Source: Chamaecyparis obtusa
Taxonomy: Eukaryota > Streptophyta > Pinopsida > Cupressales > Cupressaceae
DNA length: 64,000 nucleotides
NCBI GenBank assembly: GCA_027943335.1
Contig: BSBK01000526.1
Location: forward strand, 494,501-558,500
Reading direction: 5' to 3'
This document shows positions 23,699 to 37,008 of this stretch, one piece after another. Position numbers and translations under genes: made by a program. The notes under the pieces were generated by a model. That model searched no databases and was not told where the DNA came from. It was given only the letters and a program-made list of their open reading frames with translations. Position 1 is the stretch's first letter. Each line of letters begins with the position of its first letter.

Positions 23699-26342
23699 AA
23701 CCTTATCCTCCATTTTCTCTTCCATCTTCCTTTCCCTATCAGCATCTTTGAGCATATCATTTTGAATCCTTGGCATATCATGGTTTATCCTTTCAAGGAG
23801 CATTATCTAAAAATCTTGCATTCTTCCAAAAAAAAATAAAAAAAATTCAAAACAATAGAAAAATTCAAAAAGAACAAAAAATGAAAAAATTGAAAATGTG
23901 CCTTGGTGAAAACCTGGAGACAGGCACCTTGGTAGCAAAAGTAAAGAGAAATAAATTCATCCTATGGTGAAAACCACTCCCTTGTGGCACCTTGGATAAG
24001 TATCATGATGAAAACTTGGCAATCAGGCATCATGCGTAGTTCTTCTACATATTTCATCAATTACATCTTCTCTCTTTGATCTTGGCAATGTTGACCTATA
24101 CATGAATATTTGGCTATCTTATGAGCTATCTTATGATGATCTTGCTTTCATTCCATTCATGTTTATCCTTCATATTCATTTTCCTTCATTCATTTTAGTC
24201 TATCACTTTCCTTTTTCCCTTTGGTCTTGATCTAATAAAAAAGAGTAAAACATGATGCTATGAAGCCTCTTGACATGTCTACTCCTTTGGACTGCATCCC
24301 TTCTTTCTTTTGCAGTGCACTTTTATGACTTATCATATGCTAACCTTTCATTGCTTATCCAAATGTGCTTTGCATGATAATTTTTCCTTAGCTTGGGTAC
24401 TCTTGAGGAGTTTGACCTTGAGGATTTCTTCCCTCCATTTTCTTTCATTCTCCTTTCCTCCATCTCATTCACCAATTTGCTCATCCCTCTTGTCCTCCAC
24501 CTTGCTAGACATTGGGACTACATGATGTGATCTTGCTTAAAGAATTTGATGCCCATTTTTTCTGGGGGAATCCTTTGTACATACATATTGATCCTGAAAA
24601 AAATTTTCAAAAAAAATTCATATATGATGCTAAAAAAATCCTAAAAAGTATATAAAGTCCTGAAAAAAAAATTAAAAAAATTGCAATAAAAATCCAAGTG
24701 GTGAAAACTTGAAAATAGGCGCTACTTGAGGCCTTTGCACTCCTATTTATTAGCATGCATCCTTGACCCTAAGCCTTTCTCCATCATAACTTCACCTTAT
24801 TTGGCTTAGTCTGGAATTGGTCTTTACCTTTGTTTAGGGGGCATAACTGTTCGCATAGGTCCTTTAGGTGCGTTTATTTCTTGGGGCATTTCACAACAAA
24901 TGTTTTTCAACACCACTTCAAACAGTGTTTTTCAGCACTACCCTTGTGTCGAGTGTTTCTTAACACTTATCAGATGTCTTACCCAATAGTCTAGTATGAT
25001 GTGATATTTCTCATTAGCAGATGTGATAACCAGAGTCTGAATCTATGACCAACACACACGCACTTAAACAATCAATTCGCTTGAGATATGTTGACTTTAT
25101 TTTTCTTTGTGTGTTGTCTATGAGGATTTTTTTGATAAGTGGTCTCTCCCTAAAAAGTTTTTGATGATGCATAGCTAGAAGACTGAGGATATGACATGTT
25201 TTCTTTCTTTATCTACTTATGGGTATATTTTGTTGATCTTAACTATCATGAGCATTTATGTTGGTCTTACTTGACACTATGGATTGACAAGGTATTATCC
25301 TTGACTATTTTGCAAGTGCATGCTTCTATTTATCCTGACTTTCATGTGTCTTGATACAAGCATAATTTTGCCATATCAAACTTAGGTAATCTCACTGCAT
25401 TATTCATCTTGACCTCTATATCTTTGATGCCTAGGTGGAATTTCCACATTTCTATCTGATAAAGATCATATTCATATCCACATAGTTATGCTAGTGTGCA
25501 TTGTATGATCTTACGACGCTATCAATAAAGCTCGATGATGATAATTAGATATCTATAGGCATTGTGACCTTCCAAGTCAACCACTTTCATAGTAGCTTGC
25601 ATTCTTAGATTCATCATAGTTTAGTTTTTGCATCTTGCATATGGAGAGAGCTCTCCTTTTTATCATCTACGGACTAGTTGGTCAACTGTGCTCATTTTTT
25701 GATTCTTCTTGATCATATATTTCATTTTTGGTCTTTCATATCACATCATTTTCTATCTATTTTCAGACTCAAAATCGAAATCCGAGTCACGTTTCCAAGT
25801 TTTCTCATTCTTCTACATAGTTGACTAATCTTTTGAGGCATAATTCTTTGATCTTTGATGGAATTTCTTACTTTTCATGTCTTTCAAACTTCTAGTCTTC
25901 CATTCACCCCATTTCTTTTCATCTCATTCATCACTGGGGCATGTTTTCACTGCCTAATGGTTATCCTGTTATCATTTATCTTCATTATGATTTATTGTGA
26001 CTTGATCAACTTTCTCCATTTGTTGTTCTCCTCTATCTGATTTCAATTTTGATTCCGAGGGGGCAGTATTTATTACATTTTAATCCTTGATTCCTTGATT
26101 TTCTTGATTCAGCTATCTTTTTGTGAGCTTTTGCTCAAGCTTGAGATTCTTATCTCTTATTTTGGATATGATCCCGAATCGACCTCATGTCCAGAATCCT
26201 TTGTCTATGTTTGTCCGAGTGTGATCCCGAATCGACCTCACATCTGAGTTGTTTTGTGATCCTAAAATGAACTCACATTTCAATTCATTCTTTGACTACA
26301 TGTGTTCCCAGATTGATCACACATTAGTCAAAGAGGAGCAAA
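23699..26342 (+). other. 3' noncoding part of internal copy 1 with polypurine tract
   Basis: No supported gene. Notable are a GGTGAAAACC / CACCTTGG repeat series at 23.9-24.0 kb, GTGTTTTTCAACACC-like hairpins near 24.9 kb, and a degenerate run of TGATCCCGAATCGACCTCA units at 26.17-26.3 kb. The purine tract AAAGAGGAGCAAA is at 26330-26342, touching the next LTR. The stretch is collinear with 32359-35011. Confidence 0.75.
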
Positions 26343-27407
26343 TGTATACACCCTAAAATGGTTGCCTAGACTTTAAGCCCCATTTCTCAATTTATCAAAT
26401 CCTTGAATCAATATTTTCAAATATCAACAATATTAATTATATCAATTTCCTTGATCAAATCATAATCAATTCAATATTTCCTAGGGTTTGAGCCTTATTT
26501 AATTTAAAAGAGAAAAAAATAGAAATCTTATTTAATTAAGAGAACATGCTCCCTTTTAATTAATTAAATAATAAAATCACTTTATCCTAAGTTTTTATTT
26601 AATTAAAAGGAATTTCCTCCCTTTGTATTAAAATAAAAAATCCCCACTTTTCCTTTTATCCTAAGTTGCACAAATAAAATATTATTCTTATTTTATAAAA
26701 AGGGAAAAAGTACTTTTTGTTTCATATGGACACTAAAGTCAACTCTTATTTTCCTATTGGAGGATATTTGTGCACAAGGATCAAGCTTCTATTTTTCTCC
26801 ATCGTTGATTAAGTCTTTTGCCTCTTAATCTCGATCATCCATTGATTCTCATTCTCTATAAAAGAAGAGCTCTCTTCTTCATTTTGCACACACTTGAATT
26901 TTATGTTATTTTTATGCTACAGATTTTCTAAGTCATCTTGAAGCTTTTGGAGACATTCTTGCATCAAGTTTTGAAGATTTGGAGAATCATTGGCATTCAG
27001 CTTGCATCTACATCACATCCTAGCTTGCATCATAGTTGCATCATCATGGTATCATTTCCTTTCATGTTTTAGATTAATCTCACATAGTTTAATTAGAGGG
27101 TTTGTAACTCTTTCATTTCCATTTTCATAGCCTAATTTGCATACTTGCATGCTCATCTTAGATTAATTTTGCATTGCATTTACATTTGATTCTTGGAGAT
27201 ATTGGCATTGTTGCCCTTGTTTTTAATTTGAAATCTCTCATTGTGTGGTTGACTAGCAAGGTCACGAGTTTATAGCTCTAGCTGAGAGCAGTTTTACAAA
27301 TCTTGCAACTCCATGCATAGAGAGCTATGAATCGATTTGTGAGGGCTCATTATTGAGTTTTCTTGCATGTAAGGATTCATAGAAGTGTGACAACATTCTT
27401 GCACACT
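26343..27407 (+). repeat. LTR 2 (shared middle LTR) of the tandem element
   Basis: The LTR is 1065 bp, from TGTATACACC to GCACAC(T), with its last base mutated. It carries a TATAAAAG at 26857-26864. It lacks flanking duplications of its own, which supports its role as 3' LTR of copy 1 and 5' LTR of copy 2 at once. A short AT-rich part near 26560 is deleted relative to LTR 1. Confidence 0.93.
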
Positions 27408-29753
27408 TTTTTTGGCACCCACCATGGGGCAACCCACTTTTACATGTTGGTTTTTGATTATTTTTGGAGCTAACCCTTGTGCAGATTTGTTTGGAGACGG
27501 AAAACCCTAGATTTGAAAGATTTGATCATATCTCCCAAACGGCTTGGTGTTTTGATCTAAAAACTTTGTTGCAGGTTAGCGACATATCAAAGAAGCTCCA
27601 CAAAAAATTTAGAATTTGTTGAGGTAATTTGTATTTTTTATGATTTTTTTTTGTTTTTCATAAAAACTCAATTTTTGACGCAAATCAACATATTTTTTGA
27701 CAATTTTTACATTTTTGGAAAGGTCTTGAAATTCTATAGGGGGTCCATTTATTGTGTTTTTAATTTAGAGGTCATATCATAGCTCATTTGGTTGATTTAT
27801 AAAAACTAGTCTATTTTAGAAAAATGGCTCTCTAGGGCACAAATGAAGAGATTTTTCTAAAAATTTTACATTTTTGGAAAGCTCTTTGTTTTTTGATAGA
27901 GGTCTCTTTTCTGAATTTTTGGTGTAGTGTCCGAATTCATGTGGTAAAAATCAGATCTTGTTGACTAGGTCAAATGCAAAAATAATAAAAATTTGTGATG
28001 GGTATGCACTTTATTTTCATTGTTCAATGCATGATATGAGTTGTCATTTGGATTATTTGCTGGCTATTATTACTCGCAAAAATTAATTTTCAAATCTAAC
28101 CCTAGGGTTTGCATAAGTTAGATATACATTGCATATCTTCTTTGCTTGTTTGCTTGTCTTGTTCATTTGAAGGTTCATGGCTTGCTTTCATGGAAAATGC
28201 TTAAAACAAACAAAAATGAGGTAAACTCTACTAAGCGTGTTGCTTTGGACTTGAGGTATTTTGTTACATCTCTACAACATTTAGATTTTGGAAATAACAA
28301 TGAACCTCTCATATGTTTGGCTTGAATGTTTACATGTTTTCATAGAACACGTTTCAATTGATGCTCTTAATGGGAAATGAATGAACATAGATTTTCTTTC
28401 ATAAAAGTTTGTGTAAGTGAATACTTGTGTTTACACCTTAAGTAATTCTTGGTTCCAATATCAAATATCTCATTGAGTGATTGAGGGCATGGATTCATTC
28501 CTTGTTTACATAGGGAGTTAAATGCACCACTTTGTGGACTCATTCTATGTTTTCTTGAAAAGTTAAATATTTCATTGATTCAACCCTTTGTCATTTCTGA
28601 GTAGTATTGATAAGCAATTTTAGATTACTTTTGATTGATCTTGTTAGCTAAATTGGGTGTTGGACTTGCTTATTTTTAATCGCCCCTCATTATCACCCTT
28701 TGGATGCAAGGTCAACATTCATACATAGGGGAGGGGTCTACTTGAAAAGAGCGTTAAGTGTTCCACAAAGTTTTCCCCTTTTTATGCTTTCTTGATCTTA
28801 TTAGTTTTCTAAGGTGTGAACTCACTTTGAGTTTGTGTGAGGAGTTAAATGTTCCACTTTTGGACTCACTTCACATTTACTTGAAGAGTTAAGTGTTCCA
28901 CCTTTAGTGCTTTAAATACTTTTAATAGTGAATTACTTAATTTTATTTTTAGAACGCCTGCTTGGGGACACACCACCTCAAGGGACGACCTTAGCTCTTA
29001 TGTTTCGGTGGAGTATAAATAGCGGGTGGTGAATCGAAAGACACCTCTCTTGGGAATTGAGTTTGATATCACTCTTGGCTAAGCCTCAAAGAACTTTATA
29101 CCTTTGAGAAGTGGAGGAGATTTGAGTTACCGTCTCCCCCCGGCTGTGTGATTTCAGATTCTTCTTATCTATAGATTTGGGTCTCACGTACCTTGCGTAT
29201 ATCAAGGACTCCTCTTAGAAATCCATTTGTATCCTTGTAGACAAATTTTTAAGGTGTTGTTGTGTTTTATGTGCTTTGCTAAAACATTTTCAAAAACATA
29301 CACAAGCAGAGTCTTTACGGAAAAGAATACTAAGTCACTATCTTTGTTCATGTGCAAGGTTGCTTTGTCCCTTGCCCATTGCTTGAAGACTATTTTCTTG
29401 AACTTCCTGGTTGTTGTTCTATTTGCTTGATCATCATTGCGAAATCTTTTGAAAGATCTAATTGGAATATTGAAACTAAGTTCCATCCTGCTGTAGTGAG
29501 TTCTCCTTAGAAGCTTGGTCTTCCTTGGTCAATCCAGGTCAGATCTTAGCTACTGTCATGTTGCTCAACATCTCAATGAACGTTATGGTATCAATTGCAT
29601 AAGATGAATCTTAGTCTTTTTCTTTCTTCTCCATTTCCCATATTATTCTGAAGTCTTCTATTCCCATGGGAAATTCTTCTTCCTCTTCTTCTTCATTCTT
29701 TTCAACTTATTATATAGTCTATTTTCTTCTATTTTATCTCCTATGTTGCTCCT
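27408..29753 (+). other. Leader of internal copy 2
   Basis: TGGCACCCACCATGGGGC at 27413-27430 is the primer-binding-like site and matches the one at 11625 with two or three differences. The rest is collinear with 11620-13968 and has no supported gene. Confidence 0.75.
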
Positions 29754-32358
29754 ATGCTTGATTCTTCTTCTTCTAGAACCATGAATCTCAAATATCTGAT
29801 TTTGGAACTTTTATTAAGAATAGATGATCTTGAGCACATTGACATATTCAAAAAGTGTTGTTCCTCCAAAATTCTCATGAGTAACAAATTTATGACAAAA
29901 ATAAAAGAAAAATTGATTAAATCAGATGTCTTTGCTAGAATCATACTCATGATCTCATCCAAATATTCTTCATCTTCTAAATATTCTCATCATTCCTCAC
30001 CTTCTAAATCTTATCATGATTCTTCTAAACACTATTCACATTCTTCATCTTCTAAATCTTATCAGGATTCTTCTAAACACTATTCACATTCTTCATCTTC
30101 TAAATCTTATCATGACTCTTCTAAACATTATTCGAATTCCTAATTATCCAAGTCCTCTTCCTACACTAAGTCTTCAATTTCCTCTTCTTCACGATCTCAT
30201 TCTTCTTCTACTTCTTCAAAGAGTCTTACTTCTCTTCACAAGACATACCATAATGAGCAACGTGATAGTCCTTATGATACCTCTTCCATGAATAGTGATG
30301 CACCCACCTATGATGACTATGATGACTATGATGATGGACAATGTAGTGATACCTATGACACCTCTATTCCTAAGAGTCCTCCTAATCATGTCCTTGTGCT
30401 TACTAGAAATGGGTCCCCATATTGGAAAGACCATGATGGTGATCCGTATGATTCAGATTTTGAAAAAAACTTTGATGAGTTTTGTGAACAATACCTTGAT
30501 TATAATCCAGCTACTATTGTTGAGGAATATAAAATGCACCGTGCTGATTTGAAACATAAATATTATAAGAATCCTTCCTCTAGGAACTCTCATGCTGAAA
30601 ATAAAGATTGCACTTTCAAGCAAGATCATGTTAATGTTGAACCTTTGTCTCATGATAGTTCCCTTCCATCCTCTATTTCCTCCAATACCCACACATCTCC
30701 TAAAGCTACTAAGTCCTCCAAATCTTTCACAAATCCTTCATCCAACATAGACCCTAATGCTTTTCATGTGGTTCCTTATAGTTATCCTCAAGGGCTACCT
30801 CTCAGAGAAACTCAAGCTAACCTTCACTTAGCTGAAAATACTTTCAATAATGCTAAACCTACAGAGCCTAAGTCTTCATCTGTTGTAATGCCTATTTCAG
30901 CTAGTCCTTCACCACCTCTTCCAAAGTCTTTCATACAATCCCAACCTGCTTCCTTGTCCTTAGAAGTGGCTCCATGTCAAGAGGACTCTAAAAATGATAA
31001 AGAAAAGAACATAAAGAAAGATCAAGATCAAGAACCCTCCATGTCATCCAATCCTATTCATAATATCTCTCATTCATTTCATGGTTCTTTCAATCCTTTA
31101 TGCCCTTCCTCATTTATTCCACCATGTCTTAAGTCTTCTCCTAAGCAAGATCAAGATACTACTTACACCGTTGAGCCTATTAAAAATCAAAATAACCTTA
31201 CTACACTTGCGCCTTCCAAAGATGATACTTCCATTAAGGTTATTAAAAATGGTGCTGCTACTTCCAATGATAAGTCTATTGAAAATCAAGAGAAAAATTT
31301 TACACTTATGCTATCTAAAGATCTTTGTCAATATCAAAGTCTTCCATCTTCTTGTTCTACCACTCCATGTTCACTTCCACTTTCTACTCTTCTTAAGTCT
31401 TCACAAGCTTTGAACGGTTCTATCAATGAAGTTGCTCCTATTCAAGATGTGCACAATCCTATTGAAAATCCTAATGCTCACTTTAAAGATGCTAATATCC
31501 TTGGTTGTCATATAGATACTAATGAACTTATTGATTATCCTTTTGCATCTTCCACTTCCATCCTTGGACCTCTTCCACCGCTGCTAAGAACTTCACATCT
31601 ACCTTCCATATTAGGTCCTTATGTTCCTTCACTTTCCCCTCCTAAATCTCATAATTCATCATCCATCTTGGGTCCTTACGTCCCTCCATCTCCTATCTTT
31701 CCTCAAGATCAACATAGATGCATATCCTTGAATCCTTTTCACTCACCTACCCATGTAAACCTGTCATATCATCCTTCTTCTTCCACAAGTCCTAAGTCTT
31801 TTGGAAGTAACTTGAATGCTCAATACAAGATAAAAAAAAGAAAAACAAGAATCCATCAAAAAAAAAGATTACCATGTCTCCTCTAATCGACATAGAATCA
31901 TAAAGTCAAAAGAGATATCTAAGAAGAAAACTACAACACAAGTATGGGTTCCAAAATCCATCATTAAAGATATTCTCTCTAAATCATCAAAAAGAAATGA
32001 AAAGCTTATGGCTATATGGATTCCAAAGTATCTCTTAAGAGAGTCTAATATTGAACAAAAAGTGAAGTTGACATTCAACCTTCCAAAGGCTTCCGCCTCA
32101 TCTTTTTCTAAAAATATTCTTTCATTCCATGTGCCTGAACTGCAACCTCTACTAAATATTCATCATATTCCTTCTCGTATTCCTTCATTCACGTTTCCTC
32201 CATCCTCTCACCACCTTTCAAAGTGTGTTTTGATGTTGATCTTGCCTTCTTTTCCATCTACAATTTCAAAATCTTTTCATTCATTATTCTTCTACCTTTT
32301 ATCATTTTTCATCATTATCCTATTCCTCCTATCTTCCAACCTCACTCGCTTTATATAA
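29754..32358 (+). pseudogene. Ser/Pro-rich element protein, copy 2 (best preserved)
   Basis: This is the most complete of the three copies, with one frame from MLDSSSSRTMNLKYLIL to 31886. It is broken only by TAA at 30141-30143 (copy 1 has TCA there). Order of parts: charged N-terminal helix region; SSKSYHDSSKHYSHSS repeats; YDDYDDYDDGQ acidic patch; TRNGSPYWKDHDGDPYDSDF motif; a Lys/Tyr-rich linker; and a long Ser/Pro-rich region with SILGP repeats. An A-rich run near 31830-31865 shifts the frame. The C-terminal third continues in the +1 frame to 32358 and ends in a hydrophobic stretch. The length is about 865 codons. No enzyme motif is visible. The position after the leader is where gag lies in LTR elements, so a structural role is inferred only. 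Confidence 0.7.
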
Positions 32359-35011
32359 AATCTTATCCTCCATTTTCTCTTCTGTATTCCTTTCCCTATC
32401 AGCATCTTTGAGCATATCATTCTGAATCCTTGGCATATCATGGTTTATCCTTTCAACGAGCATTATCTAAAAAGCTTGCCTTCTTTCAAAAAGAAAATAA
32501 AAAAATTTTAAAAAGTAGAAAAATTCAAAAAGAACAAAAAATTAAAAAATTAAAAATGTGCCTTGGTGAAAACTTGGAGATAGGCACCTTGGTAGCAAAA
32601 GTAAAGAGAAATAAATTCATCCTATGGTGAAAACCACTCCCTTGTGGCGCCTTGGATAAGTACCATGATGAAAACCTGGCAATCAGGCATCATGCGTAGT
32701 TCTTCTACATATTTCATCCATTCTATCTTCTATCTTTGATCTTGGCAATGTTGACCTATACATGAATATTTGGCTATCTTATGAGCTATCTTATGATGAT
32801 CTCGCTTTCATTCCATTCATGTTTAGCCTTCATATTCATTTTCCTTCATTCATTTTAACCTATCACTTTCCTTTTTCCCTTTGGTCTTGATCTATTAAAA
32901 AAGAGTAAAACATGATGCTATGAAGCCTCTTGACATGTCTACTCCTTTGGACTGCATCTCTTCCTTCTTTTGCAGTGCACTTTTATGACTTATCCTATGC
33001 TAGCCTTTCATTGCTTATCCAAATGTGCTTTGCAGGATAATTTTTCCCTAGCTTGGGTACTCTTGAGGAGTTTGACCTTGAGGATTTCTTCCCTCCATTT
33101 GCCTTCATTCTCCTTTCCTCCATCTCATTCACCAACTTGTTCATCCCTCTTGTCCTCCACCTTGCTAGACATTGGGACTACACGATGTGATCTTGCTTAA
33201 AGAGTTTGATGCTCATTTTGTCTGGGGGCATCCTTTGTACATACTTATTGATCCTGAAAAAAGTTCCCAAAAAAAATTCATATATGATGTTGAAAAAATC
33301 CTAAAAACTATATAAAGTCCTAACAAAAAAAAAAAAAAGAGAAAAATTGCAATAAAAATCCAAGTGGTGAAAACCTAGAAATAGGCACTACTTGATGCCT
33401 TTGCACTCCTATTTATTAGCATGTGTCCTCGACCCTGAGCCTTTCTGCATCATACCTTCACCTTATTTGGCTTAGTCTGAAATTGGTCTTTACCTTTGTT
33501 TAGGGGGCATAACTGTTCGCATAGGTCCTTTAGGTGCATTTGTCTCTTGGGGCATTTCACAATAGGTGTTTTTCAACACCACCCCAAATAGTGTTTTTCA
33601 ACACTACCCTTGCGTCAAGTGTTTCTTAACACTTATCAGATGTCTTACCCAATAGTCTAGTATGATGCGATATTTCTCATTGGCAGATGTGATAACCAGA
33701 GTCTGACTCTATGACCAACACACACGCACTTAAACAATCAACTCGCTTGAGATATGTTGACTTTAGTTTTCTTTGTGTGCTGTCTATGAGGATTTCTTTG
33801 CTGAGTGGCCTCTCCCTGAGAAGTTTTCAATGATGCATAGCTAGAAGACTGAGGGTATGAGAACAAGTTTTCTTTTTTTATCTACTGATGGGTATATTTT
33901 GTTGATCCTAATTATCATGAGCATTTATGCGGGTCTTACTTGACACTATGGATTGACAAGGTATTATCCTTGACTATTTTGCAAGTGCATGCTTCTAGTT
34001 ATCATGACTTTCATGTGTCTTGATACAAGCATAATCTCGCAATATCAAACTTAGGTAATCTCACTGCATTAGTCATCTTGACCTCCATGTCTTTGATGCC
34101 TAGGTGGGATTTCCACATTTCTATCTGATAAAGATCATATTCATATCCACATAGTTATGCTAGTGTGCATTGTATGATCTTACGATGCTACCAATAACGC
34201 TTGATGATGATAATTAGATGTCTATAGGCATTGTGACCTTGCAAGTCAACCACTTTTATAGTAGCTTGCATTCTTAGGTTCATCATAATTTAGTTTTTGC
34301 ATCTGGCATATGGAGAGAGCTCTCCTTTTTATCATCTACGGACTAGTTGGTCAACTGTGCTCATTGTTTTATTCTTCTTGATCATATCTTTCATTTTTGG
34401 TCTTTCATATCACATCATTTTCTATCCATTTTCGAACTCAAAATCAAAATCTGAGTCGCGTTTCCAAGTTTTCTCATTTTTCTACGTAGTTGACAGACCT
34501 TTTGAGGCATAATTTTTTGATCTTTGATAGAATTTCTTCCTTTTCATGTCTTTCAAACTTTTAGTCCTCCATTCATCCCATTTCTTTTCTTCTCATTCAT
34601 CACCGGGGCATGTTTTCACTGCCTAATGGTTATCCTATTATCATTTATCTTCATTATGATTTATTGTGACTTGATCAACTTTATCAATTTGTTGTTCTCC
34701 TCTATTTGATTTTGATTTCGATTCCGAGGGGGCAATATCTATTGGATTTTAATCCTTGATTCCTTGATTTTCTTGATTCAGCTATCTTTCTGTGAGCTTT
34801 TGCTCAAGCTTGATATTCTTATCTCTTATTTTGGATATGATCCCGAATCGATCTCATGTCCAAAATCTTTTGTATATGTTTGTTCAGGTGTGATCCCGAA
34901 TCGACCTCATGTCTGAGTTGTTTTGTGATCCCAAAATGAACTCACATTTCAATTCATTCTTTGACTACATGTGTTCCTAGATTGATCACACATTAGTCAA
35001 AGAGGGGCAAA
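32359..35011 (+). other. 3' noncoding part of internal copy 2 with polypurine tract
   Basis: Collinear with 23699-26342, with no supported gene. The purine tract AAAGAGGGGCAAA is at 34999-35011, directly before LTR 3. TGATCCCGAATCGACCTCA units lie at 34.84-34.93 kb. Confidence 0.75.
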
Positions 35012-36093
35012 TGTATACACCCTAAAATGGTCTCCTAGACTTTGGGCCCCATTTCTCAATTTATCAAATCCCTGAATCAATATTTTAAAATATCAACAAT
35101 ATCAATTATATCAATTTCCTTGGTCAAATCATAATCAATTCAATATTTCCTAAAGTTTGAGTCTTATTTAATTTAAAAGAGAAAAAAATAAAAATCTTAT
35201 TTAATTAAGAGAACATGCTTCCTTTTAATTAATTAAAAATTTATTTTAATTAAATAATAAAATCACTTTATCCTAAACATTTATTTAATTAAAAAGAATT
35301 TCCTCTCTTTTTATTTAAATAAAAAATCCCCACTTTTCCTTTTATCTTAAGTTGCACAAATAAAATATTATTCTTATTTTATAAAAAGGGAAAAAGTACT
35401 TTTTGTCTTATATGGACACTAAAGTCAACTTCTATTTTCCTATTGGAGGATATTTGTGCACAAGGATCAAGCTTCTATTTTTCTCCATCGTTGATTAAGT
35501 CTTTTGCCTCTTAATCTTGATCGTCTATTGATTCTCATTCTCTATAAAAGAAGAGCTCTCTTCTTCATTTTGCACACACTTGAATTTTATGCTATTTTTA
35601 TGCTACAGGTTTTCTAAGTCATCTTGAAGCTTTTAGAAACATTCTTGCATCAAGTTTTGAAGATTTAGAGCATCATTGGCATTCATCTTGCATCTACATC
35701 ACATCCTAGCTTGCATCATAGTTGCATCATCATGGTATCATTTCCTTTCATGTTTTAGATTAATCTCACATAGTTTAATTAGAGGGTTTGTAACTCTTTT
35801 ATTTCTATTTTCATAACCTAATTTGCATACTTGCATGCTCATCTTAGATTAATTTTGAATTGCATTTACATTTGATTCTTGGAGATATTGGCATTGTTGC
35901 CCTTGTCTTTGATTTGGAATCTCTCATTGTGTGGTTGACTAGCAAGGTCATGAGTTTATAGCTCTAGCTGGGAGCAATTTTAGAAATCTTGCAACTCCAT
36001 GCATAGAGAGCTATGGATTGATTTGTGAGGGCTCATTGTTGATTTTTTTTGCATGTAAGGATTCATAAAAGTGTGACAACATTTTAGCACACA
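35012..36093 (+). repeat. LTR 3 of the tandem element
   Basis: The LTR is 1082 bp, from TGTATACACC to GCACACA, with TATAAAAG at 35543-35550. It is followed at once by the ATGAG duplication (36094-36098). Confidence 0.95.
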
Positions 36094-36098
36094 ATGAG
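36094..36098. other. Right target-site duplication ATGAG
   Basis: Exact copy of 10535-10539, directly after the last base of LTR 3. Confidence 0.95.
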
Positions 36099-36762
36099 AA
36101 CCTCCTTTTTGTGGGTTTAACAGCCAGTCTCTAGCTATGTTATTTCTATATTCCCTCTTGTGATTTTTAGAGTCTGCTATGGCTTTATCTATACTCCAAT
36201 CCCCATAAACCTTTGCTGGTGGGATTTTAAAAGTGGCCATTATTATCTCTCTATTAATATTCACCAGGACTTTGTCATTTTTTGTGTTGATGCACCTCTC
36301 AGCTTTATTATACCTATTACGGCATTCTATCACCAGCTCTGGGAATGGAATTACTTCAGGAAAATGGGCCACTTCTAACAAACCACTCTCTACAATCCTG
36401 ATAGATATGGCTTCGTCAACTATTTCCCTTAATCTTTGCATAATTTCTCCTATATCATCATCCATTATCACCGTATCCCTCATCTCTAGAAAACAACTAC
36501 TGATTGGGGAAAATTTATTTTCCTTTATGAATTTTACTTTGCAAGAAGACTTACTGAAACAAAATCTTGCAACATTCTTACGAAGCCAACTCTTTGCTTT
36601 TAAAATGAAGAAGCTTAAAGGAATTACAAAGCCAAGGTTTCTGTAGAACTCACCATTTTCCTGCTTCTCAAAAATGTTACCTCGCCATGCCAAGATGTCT
36701 CCAGAAGGTAAGCAGAGCAGAATGAAGAAATGAAAAGAGAGGGAAAATAAATACACACACAC
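36094..36762 (-). pseudogene. 5' half of the interrupted host open frame
   Basis: The minus-strand frame is open for 223 codons from an ATG at 36762 to the insertion border. It starts with a hydrophobic segment (LFSLSFHFFILLCLP), which could be a signal or may be upstream of the true start. Motifs include FIKENKFSPISSCFLEMRDT and VYGDWSIDKAIADSKNHKR. The last codon is complete at 36094, and the next codon of the same frame begins at 10534. The frame is clean here, whereas the other half has two stops. Family and function unknown. Confidence 0.65.
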
Positions 36763-37003
36763 TTGCTTTGATTCCCATCAACTCATGTGAACTTCCATGC
36801 GATCAGTTTTTACACCGTAATAAATGTTAACAGCCTGTCATACACACTTCTCTTCAATAAGAAAACCCCATGAGCTGAGGTGGAACCACTCTTTGAGTCA
36901 CATCAATCATTTCATTATCAGTATGTAAAGATTTGGCTCGCGACTTATATCTGGGTATTATTACATCTCAAAATTTGATCCTTGAACCGTAAAGGTTGGG
37001 TTC

Positions 37004-37008
37004 AAAGT
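37004..37008. other. Target-site duplication AAAGT (left)
   Basis: AAAGT precedes the TGAATAGGGG start of the LTR, and an exact copy follows the other LTR at 45661-45665. Confidence 0.93.

Larger units (their letters stand above)
10540..36093 (+). mobile_element. Tandem LTR retrotransposon with three LTRs (LTR-int-LTR-int-LTR)
   Basis: Three LTRs of one family, in the same orientation, bracket two internal regions: 11620-26342 (enlarged by a nested copia element) and 27408-35011. Only the outermost ends carry a target-site duplication (ATGAG), so the whole 25,554 bp behaves as one insertion. Each internal region has a TGGCACCCA primer-binding-like site right after the LTR and a 2.3-kb leader. 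A Ser/Pro-rich open frame comes next, then about 2.6 kb without coding potential, and a purine tract just before the next LTR. No RT, RNase H or integrase was found in either copy, so the family looks non-autonomous. Unequal recombination between the two LTRs of sister copies is the usual explanation for such a structure (established knowledge of LTR elements; inferred here). Confidence 0.9.
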
